This document shows, piece by piece, positions 36,204 to 47,900 of a stretch of 64,000 bases of DNA. Source of the stretch: an uncultured Elusimicrobia bacterium (GTDB lineage Bacteria > Elusimicrobiota > Elusimicrobia > Elusimicrobiales > Elusimicrobiaceae); the NCBI GenBank assembly GCA_947306425.1, contig CAMZGO010000007.1, positions 1 through 64,000 of the forward strand, written 5' to 3'. The position numbers and the translations under genes are program-made. The number at the start of each line of letters is the position of its first letter. Within the stretch, counting starts at the first letter, position 1. The notes below the pieces were generated by a model. The model was not told the origin of the DNA, ran no database searches, and saw nothing but the letters and a program-made list of their open reading frames with translations.

Positions 36204-36779
36204 ATGACTGATATACAAATTGTAAACAAAGCATTACTTAAACTCGGCCAAGAAACAATTAACAATTTGACCGACCAAAACGAAAGAGCAAAAACCGCTA
36301 ATGAAATTTTTGCAAGTGTGAGAGATACTCTTTTATGCTCGTATAGGTGGGCGTTTGCTATGAAAAGAGCAAGTATTAGCGCCGATACAACCGCACCCGC
36401 TTTTGGGTGGACCACAAGATATGCTTTGCCACAAGATTTTTTACGCCTTAGTGAAATTTGTAATGCAGATTACCGGGAAACCGATAATTACGAAATTGAA
36501 GGCGAATATATTTTATGCAATTATGAAACGCCTCTTAAAATTAAATATGTATCACGCATTACGACGAGTTCCATTTTTCCGCCTTATTTTTGTGAGGCGC
36601 TTGCTTGTAAACTTGCTTTTGAACTTTGCGAGAGATTAAAACAAGACCAAGCAAGAAAACAAACTTTAATGCAAGAATATGCACTTGCAATAAGTGAGGC
36701 GAAGAAATGCAACGCTATACAACTTGCAACAATGCAAATGCCGCGCGGCAGTTTAATTGATGTGAGAGGTGGCTTTTAA
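36204..36779 (+). CDS. tail tubular protein A (T7 gp11-like)
   Basis: 191 residues, starting MTDIQIVNKALLKLGQETI and containing CSYRWAFAMKRASI and RYALPQDFLRL, the adaptor pattern of podoviral tail tubular A proteins. It binds under the connector. Overlaps the next gene by one base. Confidence 0.85.
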   Translation: MTDIQIVNKALLKLGQETINNLTDQNERAKTANEIFASVRDTLLCSYRWAFAMKRASISADTTAPAFGWTTRYALPQDFLRLSEICNADYRETDNYEIEGEYILCNYETPLKIKYVSRITTSSIFPPYFCEALACKLAFELCERLKQDQARKQTLMQEYALAISEAKKCNAIQLATMQMPRGSLIDVRGGF

Positions 36780-39430
36780 TGGGCGCAAAAGTACAAGTGG
36801 CGATAACGCAAATGAACTCCGGGCAACTTGCACCGGTTATGGAAGGAAGAAGCGATGTTCAAATTTCTTCTTATGCGTGTAGGACGGAAAAGAACGCCGT
36901 TCCACTTGTGTATGGCTCAAATAAAAACCGTGGCGGCAGTGCTTTTGCCGGCACTGTTAAAACACCCGCTAACAAAACAAGTTTAATACCTTTTAAGGTA
37001 GGCGAAAATGTGGCTTATCAAATTGAGTTCGGCGATAAGTATTTAAGATTTTATAAAAACCACGAACTTATTTTGCAAAATGATAACCCTTATGAAATAG
37101 AAACGGATTATGCAATAGAAGATTTATACGACGCTAAAGGTATTTTACAAATTGACTATCAGCAAAGCGCTGATGTTCTTTATTTGGTACATGATAAATA
37201 CCACCCGAAAAAGTTATCAAGGTACGGGGACACAAATTGGGTATTGTCTGATTTGGACTTAAAAGGCGGACCGTGGCAGACGATGAACACTAACGCAAAC
37301 AAAGTTATACAGGCAAGCGGAACAACCGGAAATATAACTTTGACTTCGGTAGGCAATATTGCCGGTAGTGTGAGTAGTACACAATATGATGTCGCAACAA
37401 ATTATATCACTGTATCGGCTATAAATATCAGTCAAGCCGGCGACGGCTTTTTGAATTATGGACGGTATCTTAATTTATCAAACACTATTCCTGGCGGACA
37501 ATATATTGGTCCTTTTGTTGGGGATGTAAGAGAATATGCAAATTATATAAATACTTTATACCCCGATTTGAATTTGCAAGTTAATTATGAGAGATACGGA
37601 ACAGGGGCAAGGGATTATCGTTTTCAATTTGTTTTAACCGGTAGAGCCGCCTCTGCTATTGGGGCAAGTTTGACGCTTACAAAATTTAATGATTATAACA
37701 ATAGTGTTGTTGGAAGTGAAACTCTTACAATCCCTTCTACCGGAACTTTTGAACCTTTATTTACTGAAGATATGGTGGGGCAATATATACGCTTACATGA
37801 TACTTCTAATACGGCGATTTGGTATGCCGGTATGACCGTGACATCCGGTATGATTGTAAAAAGCGACGGAAACTATTATTCTGCAGGTTCTGCCGGAACT
37901 GCCGGCTCTATAAAGCCGACACATACCGAAGGCACCGAAAGCGACGGGGCTATAAATTGGACTTATTTACATAGTGGTTATGGTATTGCAAAGATTACGG
38001 AAGTTATAGACGCAAGCACCGCAAATGCTACCGTTATAAATACTTTACCCGGAAAAGTTGCAACTGTTGGAACTTCTAAATGGGAGTTATCTTTGTTTGG
38101 GCAAGATGACATTTGGCCCGCTGCCGTTTGCTTTTTTAAGGACCGCTTAACTTTTGGCTTAAATGCTAAAAGCGGCCCGCAAGTTTGTTTTTCTTGTTCC
38201 GGCGATTATGAGAATTTTAGCGATATGACAGGCGGCGAAGTTTTGGCAAACAATGCTATAACCTTGCCTATATTGCTTGACTTAAACAAGATACAATGGC
38301 TTTGCGCGCAAGATAATTTATTTGTCGGCACGGAAGGTGGAATTGTGGCTGTTAAAGCGATGACTTCAAGTGAAGTTTTCGGGCCGGATAATATAACCTA
38401 TGATAATATTTCGTCCGTTGGTACATGCAAGATTAAACCTATAAGAATTGGCGACGATATTTTATATTTAGGGCGCCTTGCTAAAGATATTTACGCTATT
38501 CAATATAATTGGGAAAGCGACAGTTATGAGCCGGATGAAATTTCTTTAATGGCTTATGATTTGCTTGAAGCCGGTATTAAAGCATGGGCTTTGCAATATG
38601 AACCAAACCGTATTATTTGGGCGGTTAGACAGGACGGTAAATTACTTGGGCTTACATATAATAAAAAGCAAAGTGTGCGCGGTTTCCATTGGCACGAAAC
38701 GGACGGGGAATTTGAAAGCGTTTCTTGTATACCTGCACCGGACGGAACGGCTGATGAAGTTTATGCTATTGTAAAACGCACGATTAACAGCACGGCTACG
38801 CGTTATGTGGAATATCTTAAAAACGGTTTACCGCTTAATATTCCGGGCAATTTAACAAAAGCGCAAATGCTGACTTATCTTATAAAGAATTGTTGGTTCT
38901 TGGATTGCGCAAAGAAATATAGTTTTGATGAAGCAACGGACGCAATAACCGGGCTTAGCCATTTGGAAGGAAAAACCGTTGCTATTTTAGCAGACGGAAA
39001 AGTCCAAGCAAACAAAACGGTAGTAAGCGGGGCTATAACGCTTGATACGGCTGCAAATATAGTTTTGGTAGGATTACCATACGAAACGATTATTGAACTT
39101 ATGCCGCGCAATATTGACTTACAAAACGGCACCGGACAAGCAAGGAGCCAAAGAATTAACCAAATTGTTTGCCGGTTATACCGTTCCGGCAATTTTAAGT
39201 ATAGTTGGGACGGTACAAATTGGCATGAGGCAGAAGTAAAAGGCGATAATGACCTTACTTTGAAAAGCGGCGATTTGGTGTTAAATTGGGGAGCAAGCAA
39301 TACCGAAGTTAAACTTAACAGCGACGATATTGTAAATGCTACCGGGGCAAGGATGATATTTAAGCAAGATAAACCTTTACCTATTTGCTTTGTGGCGTTC
39401 TTTCCACAAATTGAGGTGTCAAATGGTTAG
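36779..39430 (+). CDS. tail tubular protein B / nozzle (T7 gp12-like)
   Basis: 883 residues, starting with QVAITQMNSGQLAPVMEGRSDVQ and RGGSAFAGTVK, the N-terminal signature of this family (normally NGGELSP...GRxDl..Y..G). The remainder is beta-rich. It closes the tail tube below the adaptor. The length lies in the 750-900 range of the family. Confidence 0.87.
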   Translation: MGAKVQVAITQMNSGQLAPVMEGRSDVQISSYACRTEKNAVPLVYGSNKNRGGSAFAGTVKTPANKTSLIPFKVGENVAYQIEFGDKYLRFYKNHELILQNDNPYEIETDYAIEDLYDAKGILQIDYQQSADVLYLVHDKYHPKKLSRYGDTNWVLSDLDLKGGPWQTMNTNANKVIQASGTTGNITLTSVGNIAGSVSSTQYDVATNYITVSAINISQAGDGFLNYGRYLNLSNTIPGGQYIGPFVGDVREYANYINTLYPDLNLQVNYERYGTGARDYRFQFVLTGRAASAIGASLTLTKFNDYNNSVVGSETLTIPSTGTFEPLFTEDMVGQYIRLHDTSNTAIWYAGMTVTSGMIVKSDGNYYSAGSAGTAGSIKPTHTEGTESDGAINWTYLHSGYGIAKITEVIDASTANATVINTLPGKVATVGTSKWELSLFGQDDIWPAAVCFFKDRLTFGLNAKSGPQVCFSCSGDYENFSDMTGGEVLANNAITLPILLDLNKIQWLCAQDNLFVGTEGGIVAVKAMTSSEVFGPDNITYDNISSVGTCKIKPIRIGDDILYLGRLAKDIYAIQYNWESDSYEPDEISLMAYDLLEAGIKAWALQYEPNRIIWAVRQDGKLLGLTYNKKQSVRGFHWHETDGEFESVSCIPAPDGTADEVYAIVKRTINSTATRYVEYLKNGLPLNIPGNLTKAQMLTYLIKNCWFLDCAKKYSFDEATDAITGLSHLEGKTVAILADGKVQANKTVVSGAITLDTAANIVLVGLPYETIIELMPRNIDLQNGTGQARSQRINQIVCRLYRSGNFKYSWDGTNWHEAEVKGDNDLTLKSGDLVLNWGASNTEVKLNSDDIVNATGARMIFKQDKPLPICFVAFFPQIEVSNG

Positions 39431-39836
39431 TATAAAACCTTTGAATAGTTTGGCAGATTTAACAAAGCCCTTTTGCGTTCAACAAGCACAAAAGAAAGAA
39501 TTTGATTTGACAATATTTAGCAAAAAGGAATTCTTGCGCTTTGTTATGGAAAACGATAATGAAACGCTTGCTTTGATTTGGTTTTGGAATATGGGACAAG
39601 GGCGTTATGGCGTGGGGTGTTTTTTAAGTGAACATGCCGGAGCGTTTTTCTTAGAGATGAAAACTTTAATTGAAAGGATGTTTGACTTTTACGGCGCTTT
39701 GCGCTATGAGGCAATTTGCCGAACTGATTTTGTAAACGGGCACCGTATGCTTGTTTTACTTGGTTTTGAGAGGGAAGGAACTATGAAAAAATTTATTGAC
39801 GGCGTGAATTACGACTTATATGCGAGGTGTAAATAA
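39423..39836 (+). CDS. GNAT-like internal virion protein (T7 gp13-like)
   Basis: 137 residues from ATG 39423, overlapping the nozzle stop. The end has a GNAT-like stretch (NGHRMLVLLGFEREGTMKKF, DYDLYARCK-like). It is the usual small gene between nozzle and internal virion proteins in T7-like phages. Confidence 0.7.
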   Translation: MVSIKPLNSLADLTKPFCVQQAQKKEFDLTIFSKKEFLRFVMENDNETLALIWFWNMGQGRYGVGCFLSEHAGAFFLEMKTLIERMFDFYGALRYEAICRTDFVNGHRMLVLLGFEREGTMKKFIDGVNYDLYARCK

Positions 39837-40330
39837 TGGCAGGAACAACAGCATTTATAATGGCAGCAACAACTGCTGCGCAAGTGTTAAGCACTTTACA
39901 GCAAGGTAAAGCGCAAGAGCGCGCTTATAACTTGCAAGCAGGTATTGACGAGATAAACGCTAAAAATCAAGCGATAGAAACCTCAATGAACGAAGATACT
40001 TTGCGCAAAGGAAACAGGCAAAAGTTAGCCAAAATTGCCACCGCACAAGGGGAAGCCGGACTTGTTGGCGGAACTGCTACAAATTCTTATATGCAAAGTG
40101 CTATGAACGCCGAACAAGACGCGCTTAATTTACGCTATGCCGGTATGAGCCAATGGCAGAATTATAAAAATAGCGCTGCATTTAATCGTGCTTATGCAAA
40201 AACATCAAGAAGCAACGCTAAAACATCTGCTTTAATGCAAGGTTTAGCCGGAGCCGCGCAAGTGTTAGCATTTGGCGGACCGCGCGGAGTTTTTGGCGAC
40301 GGTATCGCTGCGAAGTTCAAAGGAGTTTAA
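39836..40330 (+). CDS. internal virion protein (T7 gp14-like)
   Basis: 164 residues with hydrophobic N- and C-terminal segments and an Ala/Gln-rich helical middle (QGKAQERAYNLQAGIDEINA; GEAGLVGGTATNSYMQSAM). This is the pattern of the small ejection protein that forms a pore in the outer membrane. Starts at the preceding stop (TAATGG). Confidence 0.8.
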   Translation: MAGTTAFIMAATTAAQVLSTLQQGKAQERAYNLQAGIDEINAKNQAIETSMNEDTLRKGNRQKLAKIATAQGEAGLVGGTATNSYMQSAMNAEQDALNLRYAGMSQWQNYKNSAAFNRAYAKTSRSNAKTSALMQGLAGAAQVLAFGGPRGVFGDGIAAKFKGV

Positions 40331-40331
40331 T

Positions 40332-41996
40332 ATGGCAAATAAAGCACCTATAAACCAATATGAACAAAGAACAATGTTAAACGGGCAAACACTTAATGTG
40401 CCGGTACGCCCGGTTGTTAATAATGTTATGCAAGAAATAGCCGCTGCCGGCAAAGAACTTGGCGGAATTTTGGCAAAACAAAATGATAGAATTGACGCTC
40501 TTAAATTGCGTAATAATGAAGAAAAGTTAAGCATTGAAGTAGCCAAAATGAATAATGAACTTGCACAAGCAGACACAACGGAAAAATTTGATGAAATTGT
40601 TAATTCTTATACCGGAAACATGCAAGCACAAAGTAAAGCCCGCCTTGGTAAGCGTTTATATGGGTTATGGGAAGAAGAAGGTAATAACTATATGGAAGCG
40701 CTTAAAGTGGATATTGCCGGCAAAAGAATTGCGTTAAACAAAAAGGTTGCTTTTGCAAGCGCCAAAGACACTATAAAAGATAAAGCATACTTATACGCTT
40801 ACGGCAACGAAGATGAAAGAAAAGCACAAGACGCTTCCTTTAATCTCTTTTTGAATAAGGAAAAAAATAATTTTACCGAAAGTGAAAAAGATACTTTACG
40901 CCGGACATATAACCACGATAAAGAGTTTGGCTATTTAACACAACTTGTAAACAATGAACCGGAACAAGTGGAAGATTTACTTAAAGATAAAAATAATTTT
41001 AAGAATTTATCCGTCACGGAAAGGGAAAACTTTTTAAGCCATGCGCAAAAAGCAATAAAAGCAAAGAAGGATACTATTTTTGATAAAGGCACAGCCGGGG
41101 AAAGCGGGCTTGCGGAAATAGTGCGTGAGTTTAATGAAACTTACGAAAAGGACCCGGTGGAAGCAGAAAGATTTTATCAAAATTTAGCCGATAATCCTAC
41201 AAAATTAAGCGATACTTACGGCATTAACGGAAGTAAAACTATAAGAAGTTATATGAAAAATGTGCTTGATGAAGGACCTTACGGACGCCAAAAAGAGGAA
41301 CTTTGGGCGGAAACAAAAGTCAAATACCAAAATTTTGATATTAAAGACGGTGTTATACAAAACGATGACATGAACAAAGTGGAAACCATAACAAATATGA
41401 TAGGCGTTATTAACGGAAACGCTGCACAAGGTTTATTTGATAAACATGAGGCAGAAGCAGCCGCTATGGTGGCAAATTTAAGAAGCAATTTAGCCGCCAT
41501 GGTAAAAGACCCTAAAATTGAAAATAAAGTATTTTGGGGGTCAAGCGTTGCCGAAAATATGCCAAAACAAATTAACACTTTTTTGAAACGCAAGGTAAAC
41601 GGAAATTTAAGTGATGAAGGTATCGGCAAAATTTACGAGGACGCTTTTATCGCAGCACAAGCGCAAGGGCTTGACTTAAAAAGCAAAGATACAAAAGTAA
41701 AAGAACAAGCCGGGCAACTTATCCGCCAAGCATTTGAGAGAAACATCCGCGCCGAATATCTTTTGAACGATGAAGAAGCAAACGCCGTTGTTAGTGAAGA
41801 TGATAATGTTTTGCTTGATTTTTCCGACAAAGCAAATAATAAGAGCGCTAAAAAAATTGAAAGCGGACCGATAAAACCAAAGCAAGAACCTAAGTTAGAC
41901 ATTGATGTTAATAAAGCATTGGACGCCTACAAATCTTTAGGAAAAGAATTTGCGGGCATTTGGCAAAACAAAGAACCTTTAATAGGCGGAAAATAA
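40332..41996 (+). CDS. internal virion protein (T7 gp15-like)
   Basis: 554 residues from ATG 40332 (AGGAG upstream), almost wholly helical, Lys/Glu-rich. N-terminal segment LNVPVRPVVNNVMQEIAAAGKELGGILAK is typical of this class. Expected to be ejected with DNA and form a periplasmic tube together with the next protein. Assignment rests on position and composition. Confidence 0.75.
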   Translation: MANKAPINQYEQRTMLNGQTLNVPVRPVVNNVMQEIAAAGKELGGILAKQNDRIDALKLRNNEEKLSIEVAKMNNELAQADTTEKFDEIVNSYTGNMQAQSKARLGKRLYGLWEEEGNNYMEALKVDIAGKRIALNKKVAFASAKDTIKDKAYLYAYGNEDERKAQDASFNLFLNKEKNNFTESEKDTLRRTYNHDKEFGYLTQLVNNEPEQVEDLLKDKNNFKNLSVTERENFLSHAQKAIKAKKDTIFDKGTAGESGLAEIVREFNETYEKDPVEAERFYQNLADNPTKLSDTYGINGSKTIRSYMKNVLDEGPYGRQKEELWAETKVKYQNFDIKDGVIQNDDMNKVETITNMIGVINGNAAQGLFDKHEAEAAAMVANLRSNLAAMVKDPKIENKVFWGSSVAENMPKQINTFLKRKVNGNLSDEGIGKIYEDAFIAAQAQGLDLKSKDTKVKEQAGQLIRQAFERNIRAEYLLNDEEANAVVSEDDNVLLDFSDKANNKSAKKIESGPIKPKQEPKLDIDVNKALDAYKSLGKEFAGIWQNKEPLIGGK

Positions 41997-41997
41997 T

Positions 41998-44900
41998 ATG
42001 GAAGAACAATTTGAAAATAAAGAAAGAACAGTTTATTTATCTTCTACCGGGGATTTTATTAAAACCGATTTAACAAATCCGCGTGAAATAAAATACGCGG
42101 CGGAAATACAACTTGCTAAAAAAGATAGAGATAAATTCTTTGGGCTTAAACCTTTGGAACAAGACCGGGCCGAAATAACAAAAGCCGCCATGGAAGATAA
42201 AGGACGCGGATATTTGAAACAAGCCGGCGCCGGTATTGGCTCTGCTATCGTTAATATGGGGCAAACTGTTTGGAATTGGGCTAAATATACAAATGCAAAC
42301 TTAGTAAATAAAGCATGGCGCAAACTTAATGATTATAGTGCCGATATTTTGAAAGCAACCGGAAGTATTGATGAAGAAACCCGCGCAAACATGATGAACC
42401 AAGTAAACAATAATTATAAAAGCGTGAGGGACATCTTAAATGAAGAAATGTTGTTAAGCCGTGAGAAACAAAACGCTTACCTTGAAAAAACCGGGCTTGC
42501 CAAAAAAGAGGGCGATAGTTTGATTTACGATATTGCCAATGGGGTAGGTTCTGTTGCTGCTGCTCTTGGTGTGGCTATTGTGACCAAAAGCCCAAATGCG
42601 GCTGCGGTGTTGTTTGGCGGTATTGCCGGACAAAGCGGTTATGAGGAAGCATTAGCCGCCGGAATTGAACCGGAAAAGGCATTAAAAGTAGGTAGTGTAA
42701 GGGGGCTTGTAGAAGGAACGCTTGAAAAAATAGGTTTACATTGTTATATTGAAGGACTTAAAACGCGTGGTATTATTACAAGAATTTTGAAAAACGCTGC
42801 TGTGGAAGCAACGCAAGAAATGAGCCAACAAACTGCCGAAGAAATCTTGCAAACAAAATACGGCGGAAGAAAAGAGGATTGGAAACGAGCCGCGGAAGAT
42901 ATACTTTTATCGGGTTTTGTAGGTATGATTGTGGGCGGTGGGTTTAGTGCTGCCGGCGCCGGAACAAATATGATAGAGCAAGAAAACGCCGCGCAAAAAG
43001 ATACTTCTAAAATATCTTTACCTACACAAAAATTGCCGACACAAAATATTGACTTAACTGACGCTTTTGAAAGCGGTGTTAAACGCTTTACTGATTTGGG
43101 TATGCCGGAAAAGGACGCTGCTAAACTTACTTTCTCCTTATTAAAAAAAGCAGCAGAGCCGGAAACGGCAAAGGAAATAGTAGATATGATTAGGGAAGAA
43201 AACTCTAACTTAACCTACTTAAATAACGACGAGGACCAAAATGCCGCCGCTGTGGCTGAAGCGATTAAACAAGCAACCGCACCGGATAGGGTGGTAAAGC
43301 AACAGGCGTTTAATATCGCTGACGAAGTGGAAGAAGGGGCTTTGAAAGCAGGTAGAACGCCTGAAGAAGCGGCGGCAAGTGCAAGTTTAGCACAAAAGGC
43401 AAGCATGGGGTTTTATGAACTAACCGGAGTTTTACCAAAGGACCAAATTCAAATAAAAATTGAAGCCGATAAAGAAGCCGAATTAAACGCTGCAAACGAA
43501 AACGATTTGACAGGCGAAGAAGATATTTCTTTTGATTTTGGATTTACCGAAGAAGAACAACCGGAAATTAAAGAAAGCACCCCGCAAAATTTGGCTATGC
43601 AAGAAGAAGTTAAAAACTTGCAAGAAGAAACAAGGCAAGCACAAGCCCAACAATTATTATTGGAAGGCCCAAAGCAAGCCGCTAACACGGAAGAAATAAA
43701 AGATACCTACACTAATAGTATTTTGGAAAAAAAACAAACCGCGGAAAACGAAGAACAAGCAGAACCGGAAAACAAAGATAAGATAGAGGACGCCGGGGAA
43801 TTTTTACTTGGCAACAAAAAGAAAAACACAAATCTTGTTTGGGAAGATTTTAGCCAAATGAACGACCTTGTAAAAAAAGCAAACATGACAAAGCAGAAGA
43901 TTTATAAAATGCCCGCTTTTGAAGATTTGAAAAAAGAGTATAACTTATCGGACCGTCAAGCCGGATTTGTTATGTATGTTTACTCTAAAATTAACAGCAA
44001 ACCCTCTAAAAGCGTGAGAAATACCGAAGAAAACCAAAAAATGTATGTAGAGGGTGTTAAAAAGGTAATGGATAGCGTGATTAAATACGCACAAGATAAT
44101 AAAAACACTATTGAAGGGTGGCAACCTGCTACAAATTCCTTTATGTACACTATAAAGGATTATGGATTTTTTGATACCTTGTTCCCGGCACGCGGGGAGC
44201 AAGACAAGTATTACAATAGATTTAGCCATAACAAAGATTATAATGATTTGGCTTTGGTTTTGGGTGGCAATAAATTTGTAAGAGCGCTACAAATCCGCGA
44301 CCCGGAAGTAAAAGAAATAGACGCTTTAACGGAAAAATTAAAGAACCCGACACAAAAAACTGCCGGTAAAAAAGCGGACTATGAAAAACTTTTTGCAGTC
44401 GCAAAAGATTATAGCGGTAAATATTTTGTAAGAGGGCTTAAAGAAAAAATTTCTTACTCGGCTGATTTGAGTTTTGATACAAAAGAAGCCGCCGAAGAAT
44501 ATGCAAAAAAACTTTTTGAAATCGTAAAACCGTATTTAGATAACGGTGGCGATATTGTGAGTTTTGCCGGTTTAAGAAAAGGTATTGAAAGAAGAAAACC
44601 TAATGAAAATATTGACGCACAAGGGCTTATTGATACCTTCGGCTTTAGAGGTGTTAATTTTGGAAATTGGACCAAACAAAGCGAACGCCAAGAGTTCTTA
44701 AACTTAACTTATGACAGTTTATTTGATTTGGCTGAAATATTAAATGTTCCGCCGGAAGCATTAAGTTTTGGCGGCACTTTAGGGCTTGCATACGGGGCGC
44801 AAGGCCAAAGAGGTGCGGCAGCGCATTTTATACCTCAATATAACGAAATTAACCTTACAAGAAAAAACGGCATGGGAAGTTTGGCGCATGAGTGGTTCCA

Positions 44901-47900
44901 TGCGTTGGATTATTATTTTGGCAATATTGCACAAGGTAAAGATTTTAGCGGCAAAAACATTTTAGACGAAAGACAAGCCGGCGGAGTGCGCCCGGAAGTT
45001 TTCGCGGCTTTTGAGAACTTACGCAAAGCGATGACTAAAAAGCCCGCAACTTTGGAAGAACTTGAAAAGGCAAAAGAAAATGTAATTAAAAATAATAAGT
45101 CAAGGATAGAATTTTACATTGAGGACTTAAAACAAGTTTTTAGAAATGAAAAGAACTTGGATAAAATGGTTAAAATCGCCCAACAAATAGGCGAAGAAAC
45201 CGACCTTTCACAAGAAAAATTCTCAAAATATGCGACGGAATATTTGCAACTTATTAGAGAAAGCAGAAGGAAAAGTTCCGACGATATAACTATGACGAGG
45301 CACTTACATTGGATTGACAGTGCTGCAAGAGGTATAAAAAGAGCAAAAGAAATGACGGAACTTTTGCAAGATACGGAGTTTTTGAAAGAAGCCCGCGCGT
45401 TAGATAAAAATAATAATCACAAAAAAGCGTATTTTACAAAAAATACCGAAATGGGCGCCCGCGCTTTTACTGCCTATGTCTTAGATAAAATGGAAGAAAA
45501 AGAGCAGCAGAACTTCTTTTTAACACATAAAGACCGAAAAGAAGTAGATATTTTGGCGTGGCTCAAAGAAGAACAACGGGCAGCAGGTAAAAACGAAAAA
45601 GAACCGGACATGAAAGATTTTATGCTTAATTGGAGCCCTGTTATACCGGAAGAAAGAAAAGCAATAATTAAAGCGTTTGATAACTTATTTGAAACCTTAA
45701 AAACAAAAAAGACGGACAAAGGGATAACTTTTTATCAATCAGGGAAAGACACAAGGGTAAATAAACCCGTTCCTGCTGCAAAAGATACCGTTATAAAGCC
45801 CGTTTTAATTGAAAAGGGTGTTCCTAATTTTGGCAGTGTTAAAGAACTCAAAGAATATCTTTTTAATGATTTGAAGGTATTAAATGATATAGAAGTCAAA
45901 TCCGTTGGGACTACTTTACATTTTGGCGAGCATGAAGTAAGAAGGGGATTAAAAAATGCCCGGAGCAAAACACAAAATCAATTCTTTGCTGATTTGAAAA
46001 AGGCAGTAGGAAACGCTCAATATGTAAGGTTTGAGCCGGCAGACGCTGCTCATCCAAATGTAGCCGGACAAGATATATATTATACCGCAATTAAAATAGG
46101 CAACGATATTTATGCTATTAGAATTAAGGCGGATGTCGCTTTACAACAAAAAAGCAACTTGTATAATTACGCCGGACATAAAGTTATTGACATAAAAAAA
46201 TATCAGGGCATAGACACTGATTTAACAGTTTATAACCCTGATACTATAAGTATAGCACAATTTGATGAAATTTTCAAGACCCAAAAATTAAACCAAGACG
46301 AAGAAAACCCGCGCGGGAGCGTCACTTTTGCGGATGATATTAAACAGGCATTTATTAAGTTTAATAATACAGCAGACAAATCAACGCTTATACATGAACT
46401 AGGCCATATTTGGCTTAAAGATATTGAGCAATTTTCTGCCATTTCCCAAAAGCCGGAGTTCTTGGAGTTTAAGGAAAATTTGGATAAATGGCTTGGCGAA
46501 CCGGTAAACGGTGTTTACTCGGTAGAACAGCAGGAAAAATTCGCTAAAACCTTTGAGCGTTATTTGCAAGAAGGTAAAGCGCCTAATGCTGAACTTAAAA
46601 CAATTTTTGAGAAATTCAAAGCATGGTTAAGTGAAATCTATACGGCTGTAAAAGATTTTATACAACTTTCCCCGGAAGCCGTAAAAACTTTTGACACTTT
46701 ATTATCTACTGAAAGAGGTAAATATAATTTGGAAAATATCCGCAATAAAACCGCGCAAGCAAAAGCGGTGGTGGAAAAGATTAAAAAAGGACAGGCGGTA
46801 TCTATTGACGGTATAACGATTAAAGATATTAAAGAAGCACTTAAAGTTATGAATAGCCGTATGCCCGCTGAACCAAAAGAAAATCTATTGCGTGTTTTAC
46901 GCCGTAAAGGTGCTGATTATGCTAATGCCGGTAAGATTGATAAAGAGGCATATAAAAATGCTTATGTGCCTAATAAAAAAGACGGCATACAAGACGGCTT
47001 GGCTTTAACCTTACGCGATTGGGGTTTTATGGCCTTTGATGATAGTGCGGTGGCAGATTATGAAGGCCTTTCCAAGCAAGAAGAAATAGCCGCGGATTTA
47101 ATTGATAGAGCGCTAAACGGCGAAAAAATCTATCAAGTAAATGACCCGCAAGCCGCCAAGCGTGAACAGTTTTTAGCCGATGTGGAAAAAGCCCGCGAAA
47201 TAGTGGGCGAAAACGGCGAAGAAATTGCCCGTGCTATTGCTGCACTTGAAGAAAAAGGATATAGGATTATTGAAAAAGAGGATATTAACTATTTGGCAAG
47301 GCAATTAAAAGAACTTGACCGCATTGTAGAGAAAAGTCAAATTTTGGAAAGCCAAGAAGAAAAGGAAAAAGGCAACAAAGAATTTGAGAAGATGAAAAAA
47401 CAAACGGCCCTTGAAGCACGCCGTATCAAAGCAGCGGTTATTGAAGAACTTAATAAACGCGATATTGCCGGCAAAAGCACGATGTTTGCCGTTTTGGAAA
47501 AAGCACAAACACCGGAAGAAATCTTTACTGCTGCGGCTGATATTTTAACCGAAATCAGCAGAGAATTTGAAAAAACGGAAGAAGGCCAAGCCGAACAACG
47601 CAAGATTGATGTTCCTAAAACCGATTGGGAAGCCAAGAGGGTAAACCTTCTCAAAGAACTTGCAGAAATAAGCGCAAATGCAACAAAAGAAGAACGCGCC
47701 GCAAGAAATATGATAGAGCAAGCCCGCCAAGCCCGACACGGAGCAAGAGCGGCTTTAAGCAAAAAAGAACTTGCCGAATATGAAAAGGCAAAAAGTTTTT
47801 TAAGCAAGAGTTTTGAAAAGAAATATCTAAAAGCATTTAATAACGCTTTGCGCGGGGAGCCGCATATTGAAGGTAAAGATGTCGCTTCAATTATGCGCGT

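Noticed and set aside
47337-47807. 156-residue minus-strand frame
   Set aside because: Antisense to the giant virion gene; Ala/Ser-rich low-complexity product.
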